64,000 nt of DNA from Pseudomonas paraversuta (GCF_904063065.1 NZ_CAJFCL010000004.1:1-64000); one strand, 5' to 3'; counted from the first letter of the stretch, positions 43,033 to 53,289 are shown. Program-made: numbers and translations. Notes: a model not told the origin generated them from the letters alone.

Positions 43033-45375
43033 TCACTGCACCACGCTGAACTCAACGCGCGCGGTTTGTCCGCTTTGGTCAAGCACGCTCAGCTCATAAC
43101 GGCCCACGTGTTCAAGTGTGGTGTTGAGCGCCGCCTGATGCTCGCTGTCCCCCAAGGGTGCGCCATTGAGGAACCACCAGCGCCGACCGTCGCCACCCAG
43201 GGCAGAAACGCTGAGCCGCAGCGCAGCCTGACTTGCTGCCGGACGTCGCAGCCGGTCGCCATCGCGAACCCCTGCAATCGACAGCTCTGTCACCGAGCTC
43301 AAGGGCGGCGGCGGGCATTGCGTCGAGGCCATCGGCAGCCGTGCTTCACGCCGCTCAATGCGGGGCAACCAAGGCTCAAGCGGTGCTGGCCAGAGCGCCA
43401 CTTCGCGCATCTGCGCGGTGCTGCATTGCGGGCCGACCCGCAAGCCCCGGGCATCGACCCAGATTTTCTCCCGCAACCCCACGCCCAACGGCTGATCGGC
43501 GGCGAGCAACGTCGGCGGCGTGGTGTGATCCAGGGTCCAGGCAAAGCGCTGACGCCGGCAATCGGGGTCCCTTTTGCTCAATGGCTGGCCCAGCGGCCAG
43601 CAAATAGCGGCCACTGCGACTGTATCCGGCACCGGCTCCACGGGGGTAACAATGCCGCGCTGGCTGTCGCGATTGCTCAGCACATCGTGGACTTGCAACA
43701 TCAACGGCGCCGCCGACGCCAGGCCAAACTGTCCGGGCACCGGCGTGCCATCCGGGCGCCCGACCCATACCCCGATCAAGTAACGCGGCCCGACCCCAAT
43801 GGCCAGCGCATCACGAAAGCCATAGCTGGTGCCGGTCTTCCAGGCCAGCGACGGACGCTGTACCAGTTCGGCATGGGGGTCGCGATCCGGTCGCGCTTGC
43901 CCGCTGAGAATGCGCCGGATGATCCACGCCGAACCGGGGGACAGCATGCGCCGCTCGCGCAGTTCATCCTGGGGCTGCAACCGCAGACGGGCGCTTTTGC
44001 CGCCACGGGCCAGTGCGCTATAGCCGCTCACCAGGTCCTCCAGGCGGCTCCCGGCGCCACCCAGAATCAGCGCCAGACTGGGCTCGGCCAACGCCGGCAG
44101 GCTCAGCGGCACGCCGCCGTTGCGCATGTCTGCGGCAAAGCGTTTGGGCCCATAGGCCTCAAGCAACTGCACCGCCGGCAGGTTCAGCGACAGGGCTAAC
44201 GCCGAGCTGGCCGATACCGGGCCACTGAACCCCATGGAAAAGTTGCCCGGCCGGTAATCGCCATAACGCCGGGGTACATCCTGCAACAGAGACTCGGAGT
44301 GAATCAGCCCGGCGTCCATCGCCATGCCGTACAGGAACGGCTTGAGCGTGGAGCCTGGCGAGCGCATGGCGCTGATCATGTCGACATGGCCAAAGCGTCG
44401 CGCATCGTTGATATCGACCGAGCCCAGATAGGCCCGCACGGCCATGTTGCCGGTTTCGACAACCACAATGGCGGCCGAGGTGTGCTCGGGCAAACGGGCG
44501 CGCCAGCCCAGGAGCAAGTCTTCAAGGCGACGCTGCAAACTGGCGTCAATGGTGGTACGAATCAGCGGCGGGCTATGGGGCCGGTTTAGCCGTCGCGCCA
44601 GCAGCGGGGCCAGACTCGGTTCCAGCCGCGGGGCCAACAACAGAGGTTCTTCAAGCGCCTCGTTGACCGCCGACTGTGGCCACACCTGATACTCGGCCAG
44701 ACGCCGCAGTACCTTGTCCCGCGCCACTTGCGCCCGCCCCGGGTGACGGTCGGGACGCAGCCTGCTGGGCGCCTGGGGCAGCACCGCCAGCAGCGCCGCC
44801 TCGGAGCGCGTGAGCTGCTGCGGCGATTTGCCAAGGTAAGCCCAACTGGCCGCGGCCACCCCTTGCAGCGTGCCGCCGAAGGGCGCGCGGTTGAGGTACA
44901 GATTGAGGATCTGATCCTTGGACAGATGCCATTCCAGCTGTGCCGTGCGCCACAACTGCCGAGACTTGCCAAGCAAGGTGCGCTCATGGGGATCGAGCAG
45001 GCGTGCCACTTGCATCGACAGAGTGCTGCCCCCCGACAACACCCGGCCACCGCTGAGGTTCTGCCAGACGGCGCGGCCCAGCGCCAGCGGATTGACCCCC
45101 GGATGCTGATAAAACCAGCGGTCTTCGTAGGTCAGCAACGCCTCGAGGTAATACGCCGACACCTCCCCCGTCTGCACCGGGTAACGCCACACCCCATCGG
45201 CGTCGGCAAAACGCCACAGGGGCGTGCCGTCTTCGGCCAGCACCACACGGGCCAGGCCATCTTCAGGCAAGGGCAACGGCCAGATCCGGTCTGCCAGCCA
45301 CAGCAACGCGCACACCAGCACCACACTGGCGATGCTCCAGCCCAGTATTTTTCCAGTTCTAGAACCCACTAACAT
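43033..45375 (-). CDS. pbpC: Penicillin-binding protein 1C
   Basis: This 780-residue class A penicillin-binding protein has one N-terminal membrane anchor (GWSIASVVLVCALLWLADRIW), a transglycosylase domain with TYEDRWFYQHPGVN and SGGSTLSMQVARL, a transpeptidase domain with SPGSTLKPF (SxxK) and KTGTSYG (KTG), and a C-terminal domain typical of PBP1C. It is a periplasmic cell-wall synthase often linked to the alpha-2-macroglobulin YfhM. yfhM lies upstream on the same strand, but a gene on the other strand sits between them. Confidence 0.93.
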   Translation of the reverse strand: MLVGSRTGKILGWSIASVVLVCALLWLADRIWPLPLPEDGLARVVLAEDGTPLWRFADADGVWRYPVQTGEVSAYYLEALLTYEDRWFYQHPGVNPLALGRAVWQNLSGGRVLSGGSTLSMQVARLLDPHERTLLGKSRQLWRTAQLEWHLSKDQILNLYLNRAPFGGTLQGVAAASWAYLGKSPQQLTRSEAALLAVLPQAPSRLRPDRHPGRAQVARDKVLRRLAEYQVWPQSAVNEALEEPLLLAPRLEPSLAPLLARRLNRPHSPPLIRTTIDASLQRRLEDLLLGWRARLPEHTSAAIVVVETGNMAVRAYLGSVDINDARRFGHVDMISAMRSPGSTLKPFLYGMAMDAGLIHSESLLQDVPRRYGDYRPGNFSMGFSGPVSASSALALSLNLPAVQLLEAYGPKRFAADMRNGGVPLSLPALAEPSLALILGGAGSRLEDLVSGYSALARGGKSARLRLQPQDELRERRMLSPGSAWIIRRILSGQARPDRDPHAELVQRPSLAWKTGTSYGFRDALAIGVGPRYLIGVWVGRPDGTPVPGQFGLASAAPLMLQVHDVLSNRDSQRGIVTPVEPVPDTVAVAAICWPLGQPLSKRDPDCRRQRFAWTLDHTTPPTLLAADQPLGVGLREKIWVDARGLRVGPQCSTAQMREVALWPAPLEPWLPRIERREARLPMASTQCPPPPLSSVTELSIAGVRDGDRLRRPAASQAALRLSVSALGGDGRRWWFLNGAPLGDSEHQAALNTTLEHVGRYELSVLDQSGQTARVEFSVVQ

Positions 45376-45461
45376 TCACTCGCTACGCAACTTTGCATCA
45401 TGACTGGTTGCCCAATGGGTATCTCTGGCACAGTTGCCATCTTATTGATCGGGACATACCC

Positions 45462-45755
45462 ATGCACGTCGAAAGCTTTGTTGGAAACCTGGGCCTGTGG
45501 CTAGGTACTTTTGTCCGCTTTATCGTAGAGAGCCTGAACGGCCTGTTCACTGCCATCACCCAGGCTGGCAGTAACTTCATCGACGGCATGGCCCGCGCGC
45601 TGGGCATGGACACATCGATCGTGAGCATTGCCGTGCTGGTGATCGGCCTGCTGTTTTTGTACAGCGCCGTACGCGCGTTCATGCGTGCCTCGATCATTGC
45701 CGGGGTGATCTGGTTACTGCTGGGGTTGTGGGTGCTGAGCTGGATTATCAGCTAA
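45462..45755 (+). CDS. Small membrane protein between yfhM and pbpC
   Basis: This 97-residue protein has an N-terminal amphipathic part (GNLGLWLGTFVRFIVESLNG) and two C-terminal membrane helices (IVSIAVLVIGLLFLYSAV and IAGVIWLLLGLWVLSWII). I do not recognise a family. The ATG at 45462 follows a GGGA-like site. It is on the opposite strand to both yfhM and pbpC, and its promoter must lie in or near the first codons of pbpC. It ends before a REP hairpin. Confidence 0.6.
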   Translation: MHVESFVGNLGLWLGTFVRFIVESLNGLFTAITQAGSNFIDGMARALGMDTSIVSIAVLVIGLLFLYSAVRAFMRASIIAGVIWLLLGLWVLSWIIS

Positions 45756-45767
45756 CTACCCAACCGT

Positions 45768-45796
45768 TGTAGGAGCGTCGACTGGCTGCTCCTACA
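45768..45796. repeat. REP-type hairpin (TGTAGGAGC)
   Basis: TGTAGGAGC and GCTCCTACA form a perfect 9-bp stem with an 11-base loop. It lies between the converging small membrane-protein gene and yfhM and may terminate both. The TGTAGGAGC head is the classic Pseudomonas REP start. Confidence 0.78.
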
Positions 45797-45809
45797 GGTC
45801 AGGTCAGGG

Positions 45810-48800
45810 TCAGCGGCCCTTGATCACCATCTCCCCCGGGGTCTCGCCCACGGCTTGCCAGTTGGGGCGATACATCGACTCCACTTGCGGCGGCGGTACC
45901 CGGTAGGTCCCCGGGGTCACGGCGCGGGCCAGGTACAACAGGTGCGTGGTGCCGGCACCTTCCAGCTTCAGCGCAGCCACGTAGCGATCATCCCGATACT
46001 CCTGATGTTGCACATTGGCGTTCTGCATCGACTCGCGCCATTGCTTGACCTGGGTACTGGCATTTTCAAGACTCGCGGCACTTTGCCCAAGGTTCTGGTT
46101 TTCCAGCTCCAGACCCGCAGGCAGCAAATCCACCACCAGCGCGTCCGGTACCTGCTGCCTGGCCGTCACCGCCAGATGCACCAGCACCAGATCGCCACTT
46201 GCCAGGCTGTCGATATTCAACGGCTCGCCATTCATGCCCAGGTAGTCGCGACGAATGCTCATGTTCTCGCCACCCGCCAGCGGCGCCTGCTGTGGATAAC
46301 CGGAAATCGTCAGCTGTTGATAAACCGCTTCGCTACCTTCATTGCGCAGGGTCAGCGGCGTGTCCAGCAACGCCCCGTCCAGCTTGAGCCCCGGCTGGCT
46401 GTTGTTCAGCTCTCGAGTCTGGCTACCGCTGGCCAGCGTGGCCGTCCAGCTGGCTTCAGGTTTGCCCAGCAAATTACGTCCCGCCAGGAACAGGGAATTA
46501 CTCTCCTGAGTCGACAACCATTGGCTGGCCGCCAGTTGATCTGACAAATCAAACAAGCGCTGTTCACGCTGGCCGCCGAGCAGATTGTTCTCTTCCAGCA
46601 GCGCCAGTATCAGCGCCTGATCACGCAGCGGACTGCCATAATCCCCCAGCCACTGATCGCCCTTACGGGTGGCCGCCAGACCGGCCAGCAACGCCTGATC
46701 GGCCCGCGGCTGATCGCCCATCTTCTGCAGGGCAATGGACAGTTGCACCAGCGGCAACCCGGATCGGGCATCGCTGCGCCGTTCAAAGATGCCGCGTAAC
46801 GCCCCCAATGGCGCCTGTTGGCTGCGGGCCAGAACCAGCGCGGCATAGGCTTGCACCGCAAAGCGGGTGTGATCGAGGTTGTCGCTGTAATCCGCCTCGA
46901 TCAGGTTGCGCTCCTGCACGTAACGCAGCAGGCGCTCGCTGGCTTTTTTCAAGGCTTCAGCCGGCACCGCGTAGCCCTGGTCCCGGGCACGCAGCAGGAA
47001 GTCGGTGACGTAAGCGCTCAGCCAGTACTCTTCTTCACCGTCAGCCCCCCATAAACCAAAACTGCCGTTAAAACGCTGCATCCCCAGCAGGCGCTCGATA
47101 CCGAGTTCGATCTTGCGCTTGCGATCGGCATCCGGTTCGCCTTCAAGGCCCAGCCGCTTGAGCAACGCCGCATCCGCATACAGCGCAGGGTACAGGCCGC
47201 TGGTGGTTTGCTCCGAGCAGCCATACGGGTACGCCTTGAGTGCGCGGATTTGCTCACCCAGGTTCAGCGGCGGCCGGCTCGACAAACTCAGCAAGGCTTC
47301 ACGCCCCGCCGGTTCAAAGGCTTGCAGCGCATCTTCCGGCAGGCTCCAGGGCTGATCCTTGAGTACCGCGCGGTAATGCTTGAGCATCGCCGGGTACGCC
47401 GGGCGTATACCCAGGGTCCATTCGCGGGTGAACGGCGCCAGTGTTTCCCCTGGCAGTTCGAGGCCATTGACCGTGACCTTGACCGCTCCGGTGCCGAAAC
47501 CGCCCAGGGCCTTGACCGGGATCTGCAAGGTGCTGCGCTGGCCGGGGCTCAAGGTGACAGGTTGCGCGGCAGTGCCCGACAGGCTCAATTGGCCCCGGGT
47601 CTCGAGTTTGACCTCAAGTGTCTGCGGCTTGTCGGTGAGGTTGGACAGGTCCAGCGCTAACCGGGTCTCATCCCCCGGGGCCAGAAAGCGTGGCGCCGCC
47701 AGCTCTGCCACCAGGGGTGCGGCGACCACGGTTTTACCTTCGGCCATGCCGTAGCTGTCATCGCTCCAGACTTGCGCCATCAGGCGCAGTTCGCCGTTAA
47801 AGTCGGGAATATTGACGCTGACTTCACCTTCACCCTGCTCATTCAGGGTCACGGGTACGCTTTGCAACGCCACGATGTTCACGCTGGTGGCTGGCCGCTT
47901 GCCGCCTTTGGCCAGCGCCGCATCACCGCCGAACGCCAGGCTGGCCAGACGGCCCTGCCCGGCCTCGATCAGCTGCCCGTAAATATCCAGCTGATCCGCG
48001 CCGTAGGCCTTGCGCCCGAACAGGCTGGTGTAGGGATCAGGGGTCGGGTAGCCGGTGATATTCAGCACCCCCACGTCCACCGCTGCCAGCAGTACATGGG
48101 CCCGTTCGGGAATGCTGCCATCGGCGTTTCTGGCGGTAAATTTCACGCTCAACGGCTGCTTGGGACGCATTTTTTCGGGCGCATCAAGGGTCAGCGCCAA
48201 CTTGCGCGCCGTGCGGTCGAGCGGCAGATGCAGCACGCCCACGGCCCGCTTGGGAGTGATATTGGTCTTGCGCTCGCCCGGGCGGATAACCAGCGCGCTC
48301 ACGTACAGATCGTGACGGGCCCACTTCGGATCGAGTTTGATATCGAAGGTTTTGCCTTCGGCCGGCACCTCGATTTCTTCCCACCACAACGGGCCATCAC
48401 TGCCTTCAAGCAGCAGGTAACCCTTACCGGCTGCGGGCGGCGTAACCGTTACCCTGGCGGTGTCACCATCGGCATAGGCGGCCTTGTCCAGCGCCAGCTT
48501 GACCTGATCGGGGCGCACGGCGCCGCCTTCGGCATTGTCCTGGGCGCGATAACCGGCCCAGAAACGCAAGCTGCTGATCAGCCCGGTTTGCGGGTCTTCA
48601 ACTTCAACCCGGTATGGGCCCCACTCCACCGGGAAACTGACCTTAGCCGTTTCTCCGGCTTTAACGCTGACGGTTTCCTCGTTGAGATTGAGAAATTTCT
48701 CGTTGTAGTGATAGCTCCAGCCGTCGTTGTCCGAGTAGTTCCAGTAGTAATCGCGGCGCTCACGCACCAGCCTTACCTTGAGGTTTTCAGCGGCCAGTTT

Positions 48801-50693
48801 GTGCCCTTCGCTGTCAGCCACCAGTAACTCGAACTCCGCCGGGCCATCGCCATCGGTTTCAGTGCCGGCAAACAGACCGCGCACCCCCGGCAAGCGCTCG
48901 GCGGGCCACACGGGTTGCACCAGACGCCGGGTAATCGGGCGCCCGCCCGACTCCTGCAAACTGGCTTGCACTATCAACTGCAGCGGCGATTTGGCATCGC
49001 TCCACTGGCTTTCCAGGCTGATGGTTTCCTGGCCTTCAGCGTTCAGCACGCTTTCGTCCAGCTCCAGATCCTGGGTCAGTTCCGGCTCTGTCACTGAGCC
49101 GAACTGATAACCCGGCAAGGCACTGACCGCATCACGCAATGGACGCACATAAACCTGGCCGCTGAGGCGATTGCCTGACGCCGGGGCGCCGTACAAATAA
49201 CGACCGCTGACTTGAATTTCTGCGGTCTGATCAGGGCGCAGCGGTGCGTCACTGCCCTTGAGTTCCAGCGCCAGGCGCTCGGGCAGGAAGTCTTCAACCT
49301 GAAAGTCATACCACAGCGGCTGGCCGTCCCCCAGATCAAAGATCAGTAGCCAGCGCCCGGTCGGCGCCTCCTCGGCCAGTTGCAACGGGTACTGATATAA
49401 ACCGGAAGCATCGGGCGACCAGACAAACTTGCGGCTGACCTCATTACCCGGACGACGCACCTCGACACTCACCGGCTGCGGCTTGACCGGTCTGCCGTCG
49501 CGGTCGCGCAACAAGGCATTGAGCAGCACGGTTTCGCCGGGGCGATACAGATCACGCGGGCCAAACACAAAAAATTGCAGCGGGTGAGCCTGCGGACCGC
49601 CAATGTCGAATTCGGCCAGATCCAGCGCCGCGCTGTTTAAACGCAGCAAACTGGTCTGGTCGCCCTGACGCGCCACCAGCACTTCAGCGTCGGACGGCAA
49701 CGCCAGTTCCGCGTGCCCTTGTTTATCTGTCTTGCCCTGGGCCAGCATCTTGCCCTTGCGGTCAAGCAACTCCAGATCCACATTGGCCAGTGCGCTGCCA
49801 CCTTCCAGCGCCTGGGTGAACACATCCAGACGCTTCTGATAACGATGTACGGAAAGGCCGATATCGCTGAGGGTGAACAACGTTGCAGGTGTCGAATAGT
49901 TGTAACTGCCGGACGCCTTCATCACCGCCAGGTAAACCCCCGGCTGCTGCAAAGGCTTGACCCCGGAAATCGGCAGGATCAACGTCTCACGGGTATTGCG
50001 TGCCGGGTTCAGGTCAAAGCGAGCGCTGTAAACCAGATCGGCCATGCTCAGCAGATCCTTGGCGTCGTAGCTTTGCAGGCTGCTGTTGCCGCCCCAGCGG
50101 CTAAGAAAGTTCGGTAACGATTCGGGTTTGACCCGGAAGAACTCGACATCCACCTTGTCGACGTTCAACGCGATCACCGGCAAGCCTTCAGCCAGGCGGG
50201 TGGGTAACAGGTTGCCACGGCTGGCGAAGCCGACAGTGGGCTGCAAGTCACGGGTTTCCAGGCGGCTGACGTACTCGGCGGCGAGCCTGGTGTCGTTGAC
50301 ACCGCGCAGGCCGGGATCGACGGTAAGGATCAACTTGCGCTGCGGCTCCAGGTGCCGCAAACGCAGTTCCATCAGGTTGTCCGACAGCTCCCAGGCGCCA
50401 TCGACCTTGCCGGATTTAGCGTCAACCAGATGCAATTTTTCGGCGAAGTTCTGCTCCGGGTCCAGAGGCACCGAAAAACTCACGGACAAGGTGCTGGCGC
50501 CGTCCAGTTGTACTTCGGAAACATCCACCACACTCAACTCGCGTCCGGCATAGCGCTCGGCCAGTACCTTGACGTCCGGTTTGGCCGCCTGGACGCTGAC
50601 AGCCGGTGGCGCCCCGGGCTTGTCGGTTGACGATGAATCACAGGCGCTCAGCAGTGCCAGCGCACAAGCCAGGAACAGTCCTTTGTTAAGCAT
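45810..50693 (-). CDS. yfhM: YfhM-type alpha-2-macroglobulin-like lipoprotein
   Basis: This 1627-residue lipoprotein has the lipobox LSAC at residue 18, followed by Asp at the next position, which favours inner-membrane retention in E. coli rules. The body consists of many macroglobulin beta domains, and the thioester motif YGCSEQ (CxEQ, near residue 1160) marks the protease-trapping class. YfhM proteins are thought to protect the cell wall from host proteases after envelope damage, working with PBP1C. The gene has its own promoter; pbpC begins 435 bases beyond its stop. Confidence 0.92.
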   Translation of the reverse strand: MLNKGLFLACALALLSACDSSSTDKPGAPPAVSVQAAKPDVKVLAERYAGRELSVVDVSEVQLDGASTLSVSFSVPLDPEQNFAEKLHLVDAKSGKVDGAWELSDNLMELRLRHLEPQRKLILTVDPGLRGVNDTRLAAEYVSRLETRDLQPTVGFASRGNLLPTRLAEGLPVIALNVDKVDVEFFRVKPESLPNFLSRWGGNSSLQSYDAKDLLSMADLVYSARFDLNPARNTRETLILPISGVKPLQQPGVYLAVMKASGSYNYSTPATLFTLSDIGLSVHRYQKRLDVFTQALEGGSALANVDLELLDRKGKMLAQGKTDKQGHAELALPSDAEVLVARQGDQTSLLRLNSAALDLAEFDIGGPQAHPLQFFVFGPRDLYRPGETVLLNALLRDRDGRPVKPQPVSVEVRRPGNEVSRKFVWSPDASGLYQYPLQLAEEAPTGRWLLIFDLGDGQPLWYDFQVEDFLPERLALELKGSDAPLRPDQTAEIQVSGRYLYGAPASGNRLSGQVYVRPLRDAVSALPGYQFGSVTEPELTQDLELDESVLNAEGQETISLESQWSDAKSPLQLIVQASLQESGGRPITRRLVQPVWPAERLPGVRGLFAGTETDGDGPAEFELLVADSEGHKLAAENLKVRLVRERRDYYWNYSDNDGWSYHYNEKFLNLNEETVSVKAGETAKVSFPVEWGPYRVEVEDPQTGLISSLRFWAGYRAQDNAEGGAVRPDQVKLALDKAAYADGDTARVTVTPPAAGKGYLLLEGSDGPLWWEEIEVPAEGKTFDIKLDPKWARHDLYVSALVIRPGERKTNITPKRAVGVLHLPLDRTARKLALTLDAPEKMRPKQPLSVKFTARNADGSIPERAHVLLAAVDVGVLNITGYPTPDPYTSLFGRKAYGADQLDIYGQLIEAGQGRLASLAFGGDAALAKGGKRPATSVNIVALQSVPVTLNEQGEGEVSVNIPDFNGELRLMAQVWSDDSYGMAEGKTVVAAPLVAELAAPRFLAPGDETRLALDLSNLTDKPQTLEVKLETRGQLSLSGTAAQPVTLSPGQRSTLQIPVKALGGFGTGAVKVTVNGLELPGETLAPFTREWTLGIRPAYPAMLKHYRAVLKDQPWSLPEDALQAFEPAGREALLSLSSRPPLNLGEQIRALKAYPYGCSEQTTSGLYPALYADAALLKRLGLEGEPDADRKRKIELGIERLLGMQRFNGSFGLWGADGEEEYWLSAYVTDFLLRARDQGYAVPAEALKKASERLLRYVQERNLIEADYSDNLDHTRFAVQAYAALVLARSQQAPLGALRGIFERRSDARSGLPLVQLSIALQKMGDQPRADQALLAGLAATRKGDQWLGDYGSPLRDQALILALLEENNLLGGQREQRLFDLSDQLAASQWLSTQESNSLFLAGRNLLGKPEASWTATLASGSQTRELNNSQPGLKLDGALLDTPLTLRNEGSEAVYQQLTISGYPQQAPLAGGENMSIRRDYLGMNGEPLNIDSLASGDLVLVHLAVTARQQVPDALVVDLLPAGLELENQNLGQSAASLENASTQVKQWRESMQNANVQHQEYRDDRYVAALKLEGAGTTHLLYLARAVTPGTYRVPPPQVESMYRPNWQAVGETPGEMVIKGR

Positions 50694-50821
50694 GGTGTAC
50701 TCGTTGACTAGGCATTGAAGGGAATGACTATATATCAGCGCGCCATGAACAACTTACGCACCGGTCAGATTGACCGGTAAACGGGCGATTGGTTGCGCTG
50801 CCTCATGAGCAACACAAAAAC

Positions 50822-50935
50822 GCTGGGAGCTGGCTCGCCAGCGATGCAGGCGCCCCGGTTTGCCGGGTGTTGATGCCATCGCCGGCAGCCGGCTCCCACG
50901 GTGGAACTGCCCTGAACTGAAACCCGGCTCCCACA
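50822..50935. repeat. REP cluster of inverted hairpins
   Basis: Two inverted REP-like units start at 50824 (GGGAGCTGGCTCGCCAGC) and end at 50898 (GGCAGCCGGCTCCCAC), and a third partial copy lies near 50924-50935 (CCGGCTCCCAC). They lie between the divergent yfhM and MATE genes and take up about half of that 287-base gap, leaving little room for promoters. Confidence 0.75.
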
Positions 50936-50980
50936 CAAATTCTGCGGCCCCGCTACAATGCACTCCCCCAAGGAGCCTGC

Positions 50981-52327
50981 ATGTCTTCCCTATTAGCTGA
51001 CTGGCGTGACCGTCCTACCCATCGCCGGGTGTGGGCGCTGGCAGCACCGATGATTTTGTCGAACATCTCGGTGCCGCTGGTGGCGCTGGTCGACAGCACT
51101 GTAATCGGCCATTTGCCCCACGCCCATCAACTGGGTGCCGTGGCCGTAGGCGCCAGCCTGTATATCTTTCTGGCCTGGATGATGGGCTTTTTGCGCATGG
51201 GCACCACCGGCTTCGCCGCGCAGGCCGCCGGGCGTGACGATGGCACCGCGCTGCGGCAAATCCTGGTGCAAGGCTTGCTGCTCAGTGTGCTGTTGTCGAT
51301 GCTGCTGGGGGCGATAGCTGTCCCCTTCAGCGGCCTGGCCTTGAGCGTGATGCAACCGTCCGCCGAGTTGCATGCCCTGACCCTGGATTTCTTCCATACC
51401 CGTCTATTTGGCCTGCCCGCAGCTTTGGCAAGCTATGCGCTGGTGGGCTGGTTTCTGGGCACGCAAAACGCACGGGCGCCGCTGGCCATTCTGCTGACCA
51501 CCAACCTGGTCAACATAGCCCTTAACCTGTGGTTTGTCCTCGGTCTGGACTGGGGCGTAGTCGGGTCGGCCCGGGCCTCGGTGATTGCCGAGTGGAGCGG
51601 CGCGCTACTCGGCCTGTGGCTGACCCGCGGCGCCCTGGGCAAATTCCCGGGCACGGTCATGTGGGCCGCCTTGCGGGTATGGCACAACTGGAAGCCGCTG
51701 CTGGGGGTCAACCGCGACATTTTCATTCGCAGCCTGATGCTGCAACTGGTGTTTTTTTCCATCACCTTGCAGGGCGCCCGGCTGGGGGATGCCACCGTGG
51801 CGGCCAATGCGCTGTTGCTCAATGGCTTGCTGCTGGCCGCCCATGCGCTGGATGGCCTGGCCCATGCCGTGGAGGCACTGTGCGGGCATGCCATCGGCGC
51901 CCGTGATCGCCTCGCGCTGCGCCGTTCGATGGTGGTTGCATGCGGCTGGTCATTGATGGCCAGTACCGCGTTTGCGCTGCTGTTCCTGTTTGGCGGGCAT
52001 CTGTTTGTCGAGATGCAAACCGACATTGCCAGCGTGCGGGAAACCGCCTTCCAGTACTTGCCGTATCTGGCGCTGTTGCCGCTGATTGCGGTGTGGAGCT
52101 ACTTGCTCGACGGGCTGTTTATCGGCGCCACCCGCGCCCGGGAAATGCGCAATGCGATGCTGATCAGCGTCGTTATCGCCTTCCCCGCAGCCTGGGCGCT
52201 GCACGGTTATGGCAACCATGGCCTGTGGATAAGTTTTCTGCTGTTTATGGTGCTGCGCAGCCTGACCCTGGGGGTGTATGCGTGGAAGATGCAGCGCAAG
52301 GATGAGTGGTTTACTCCAAGAGCGTGA
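50981..52327 (+). CDS. dinF: MATE-family efflux transporter (DinF type)
   Basis: This 448-residue protein of 12 membrane helices belongs to the MATE family, DinF branch. It has PMILSNISVPLVALVDSTVIG as the helix 1-2 signature and MRMGTTGFAAQAAGRDD-like sequence (FLRMGTTGFAAQAAG), and its two halves mirror each other. MATE pumps export cationic drugs and oxidised products with Na+ or H+. The ATG follows AAGGAG and lies downstream of the REP cluster. It converges on the hydrolase gene, 6 bases apart. Confidence 0.88.
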   Translation: MSSLLADWRDRPTHRRVWALAAPMILSNISVPLVALVDSTVIGHLPHAHQLGAVAVGASLYIFLAWMMGFLRMGTTGFAAQAAGRDDGTALRQILVQGLLLSVLLSMLLGAIAVPFSGLALSVMQPSAELHALTLDFFHTRLFGLPAALASYALVGWFLGTQNARAPLAILLTTNLVNIALNLWFVLGLDWGVVGSARASVIAEWSGALLGLWLTRGALGKFPGTVMWAALRVWHNWKPLLGVNRDIFIRSLMLQLVFFSITLQGARLGDATVAANALLLNGLLLAAHALDGLAHAVEALCGHAIGARDRLALRRSMVVACGWSLMASTAFALLFLFGGHLFVEMQTDIASVRETAFQYLPYLALLPLIAVWSYLLDGLFIGATRAREMRNAMLISVVIAFPAAWALHGYGNHGLWISFLLFMVLRSLTLGVYAWKMQRKDEWFTPRA

Positions 52328-52333
52328 TCCGGA

Positions 52334-53200
52334 TCAGTGATCACTGACGAACTCGCCAATGTTATCCAGCACCGGGGCCAACCAACGTAACGGACGTGAA
52401 AGCGCCGCCACCAGGGTTACGTGGCTGGTGCGCGTGAAATAGAGTTCCTGGACCGGCACCCCGGCGCCCCGCAACGCAGTCGCCAGCCCCCCGGTATTGC
52501 GCGTCGGGTTGACCAGCGTGTCCGTCCTGGCGGCCATCAACAAGGTCGGCGGCGCCTGGCGGCTCACGTGCCGCACAGGCTGCGACTCGGGTGGGGAGTC
52601 CGGGTAGAAAAATACTGGTCGCACCGCTTCGTCCTTGATCGGCAAAAAGTCATAGGGCCCGGCCAGGCCAATCCATCCGCGCAAACTGGCAGGACTCATG
52701 CCTACAGCCCGTAACCATTGCGGATCAAGGGCAAGCATTGCTGCGTTGTACGCCCCGGCGCTGTGGCCCATCAAAAACAGACGCTGCGGGTTGCCGCCAT
52801 ATTGTGCGATGTGTTGATAAGTCCAGCCTGTGGCCTGGGCGCTATCTTGCAGAAACTGCGGATAACGCACCTGTGGATAAAGTCGGTAATCGGCGATAAC
52901 CGTGGTTATCCCCCGCGAAGCCAATGCTTCACCGACAAACAGGTAATCGCTGCGCGAGCCGCTGTTCCAGCTGCCGCCATAGAAAAAAATCACCACGGGG
53001 GCTCCGGGGGCGGGCTGCCTGGGGCGATAGATATCGAGGGCCTGCCGCGGGTCTGCGCCGTAGGCAATATCACGGGTCATGTCGAAGTTGGAGGTGGGGG
53101 TCAGGCCGTTGATGATGCGTACCGGCGAGCAGGCGCTGAGCACCCAGCCCATCAGCCCGGCGCAAGCCAGTCCTGCTGCCCCCTTGAAGCTGATCGACAT
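52334..53200 (-). CDS. Alpha/beta hydrolase lipoprotein (esterase-like)
   Basis: This 288-residue exported protein has a signal peptide with lipobox LSAC (Cys24) followed by Ser, so it probably sits in the outer membrane. The hydrolase part has FFYGGSWNSGSR (oxyanion region), GHSAGAYNAAM with the nucleophile Ser and a C-terminal TSHVTLVA with the likely His. It resembles carboxylesterases of the HSL/BD-FAE type. Substrate is unknown. The ATG has GGAGG 9 bases upstream. The gene's own promoter is squeezed against the speA terminator. Confidence 0.82.
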   Translation of the reverse strand: MSISFKGAAGLACAGLMGWVLSACSPVRIINGLTPTSNFDMTRDIAYGADPRQALDIYRPRQPAPGAPVVIFFYGGSWNSGSRSDYLFVGEALASRGITTVIADYRLYPQVRYPQFLQDSAQATGWTYQHIAQYGGNPQRLFLMGHSAGAYNAAMLALDPQWLRAVGMSPASLRGWIGLAGPYDFLPIKDEAVRPVFFYPDSPPESQPVRHVSRQAPPTLLMAARTDTLVNPTRNTGGLATALRGAGVPVQELYFTRTSHVTLVAALSRPLRWLAPVLDNIGEFVSDH

Positions 53201-53218
53201 GGGGTACGACCTCCGGGC

Positions 53219-53262
53219 AAAAAAAAACGCTGACCTGCACACATGGCACAGATCAGCGTAGT
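53219..53262 (-). terminator. Intrinsic terminator of speA
   Basis: On the minus strand the stem ACGCTGA/TCAGCGT (53253-53259 with 53227-53233) with an internal dyad is followed by a run of nine T. It lies 31 bases after the speA stop codon. Confidence 0.88.
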
Positions 53263-53289
53263 TCAGTCACCGGAGACCTGGTCGGGCTA

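Noticed and set aside
43021..44199. Open frame of about 390 codons opposite pbpC
   Set aside because: It has a repetitive basic composition typical of antisense frames and lies fully inside pbpC.
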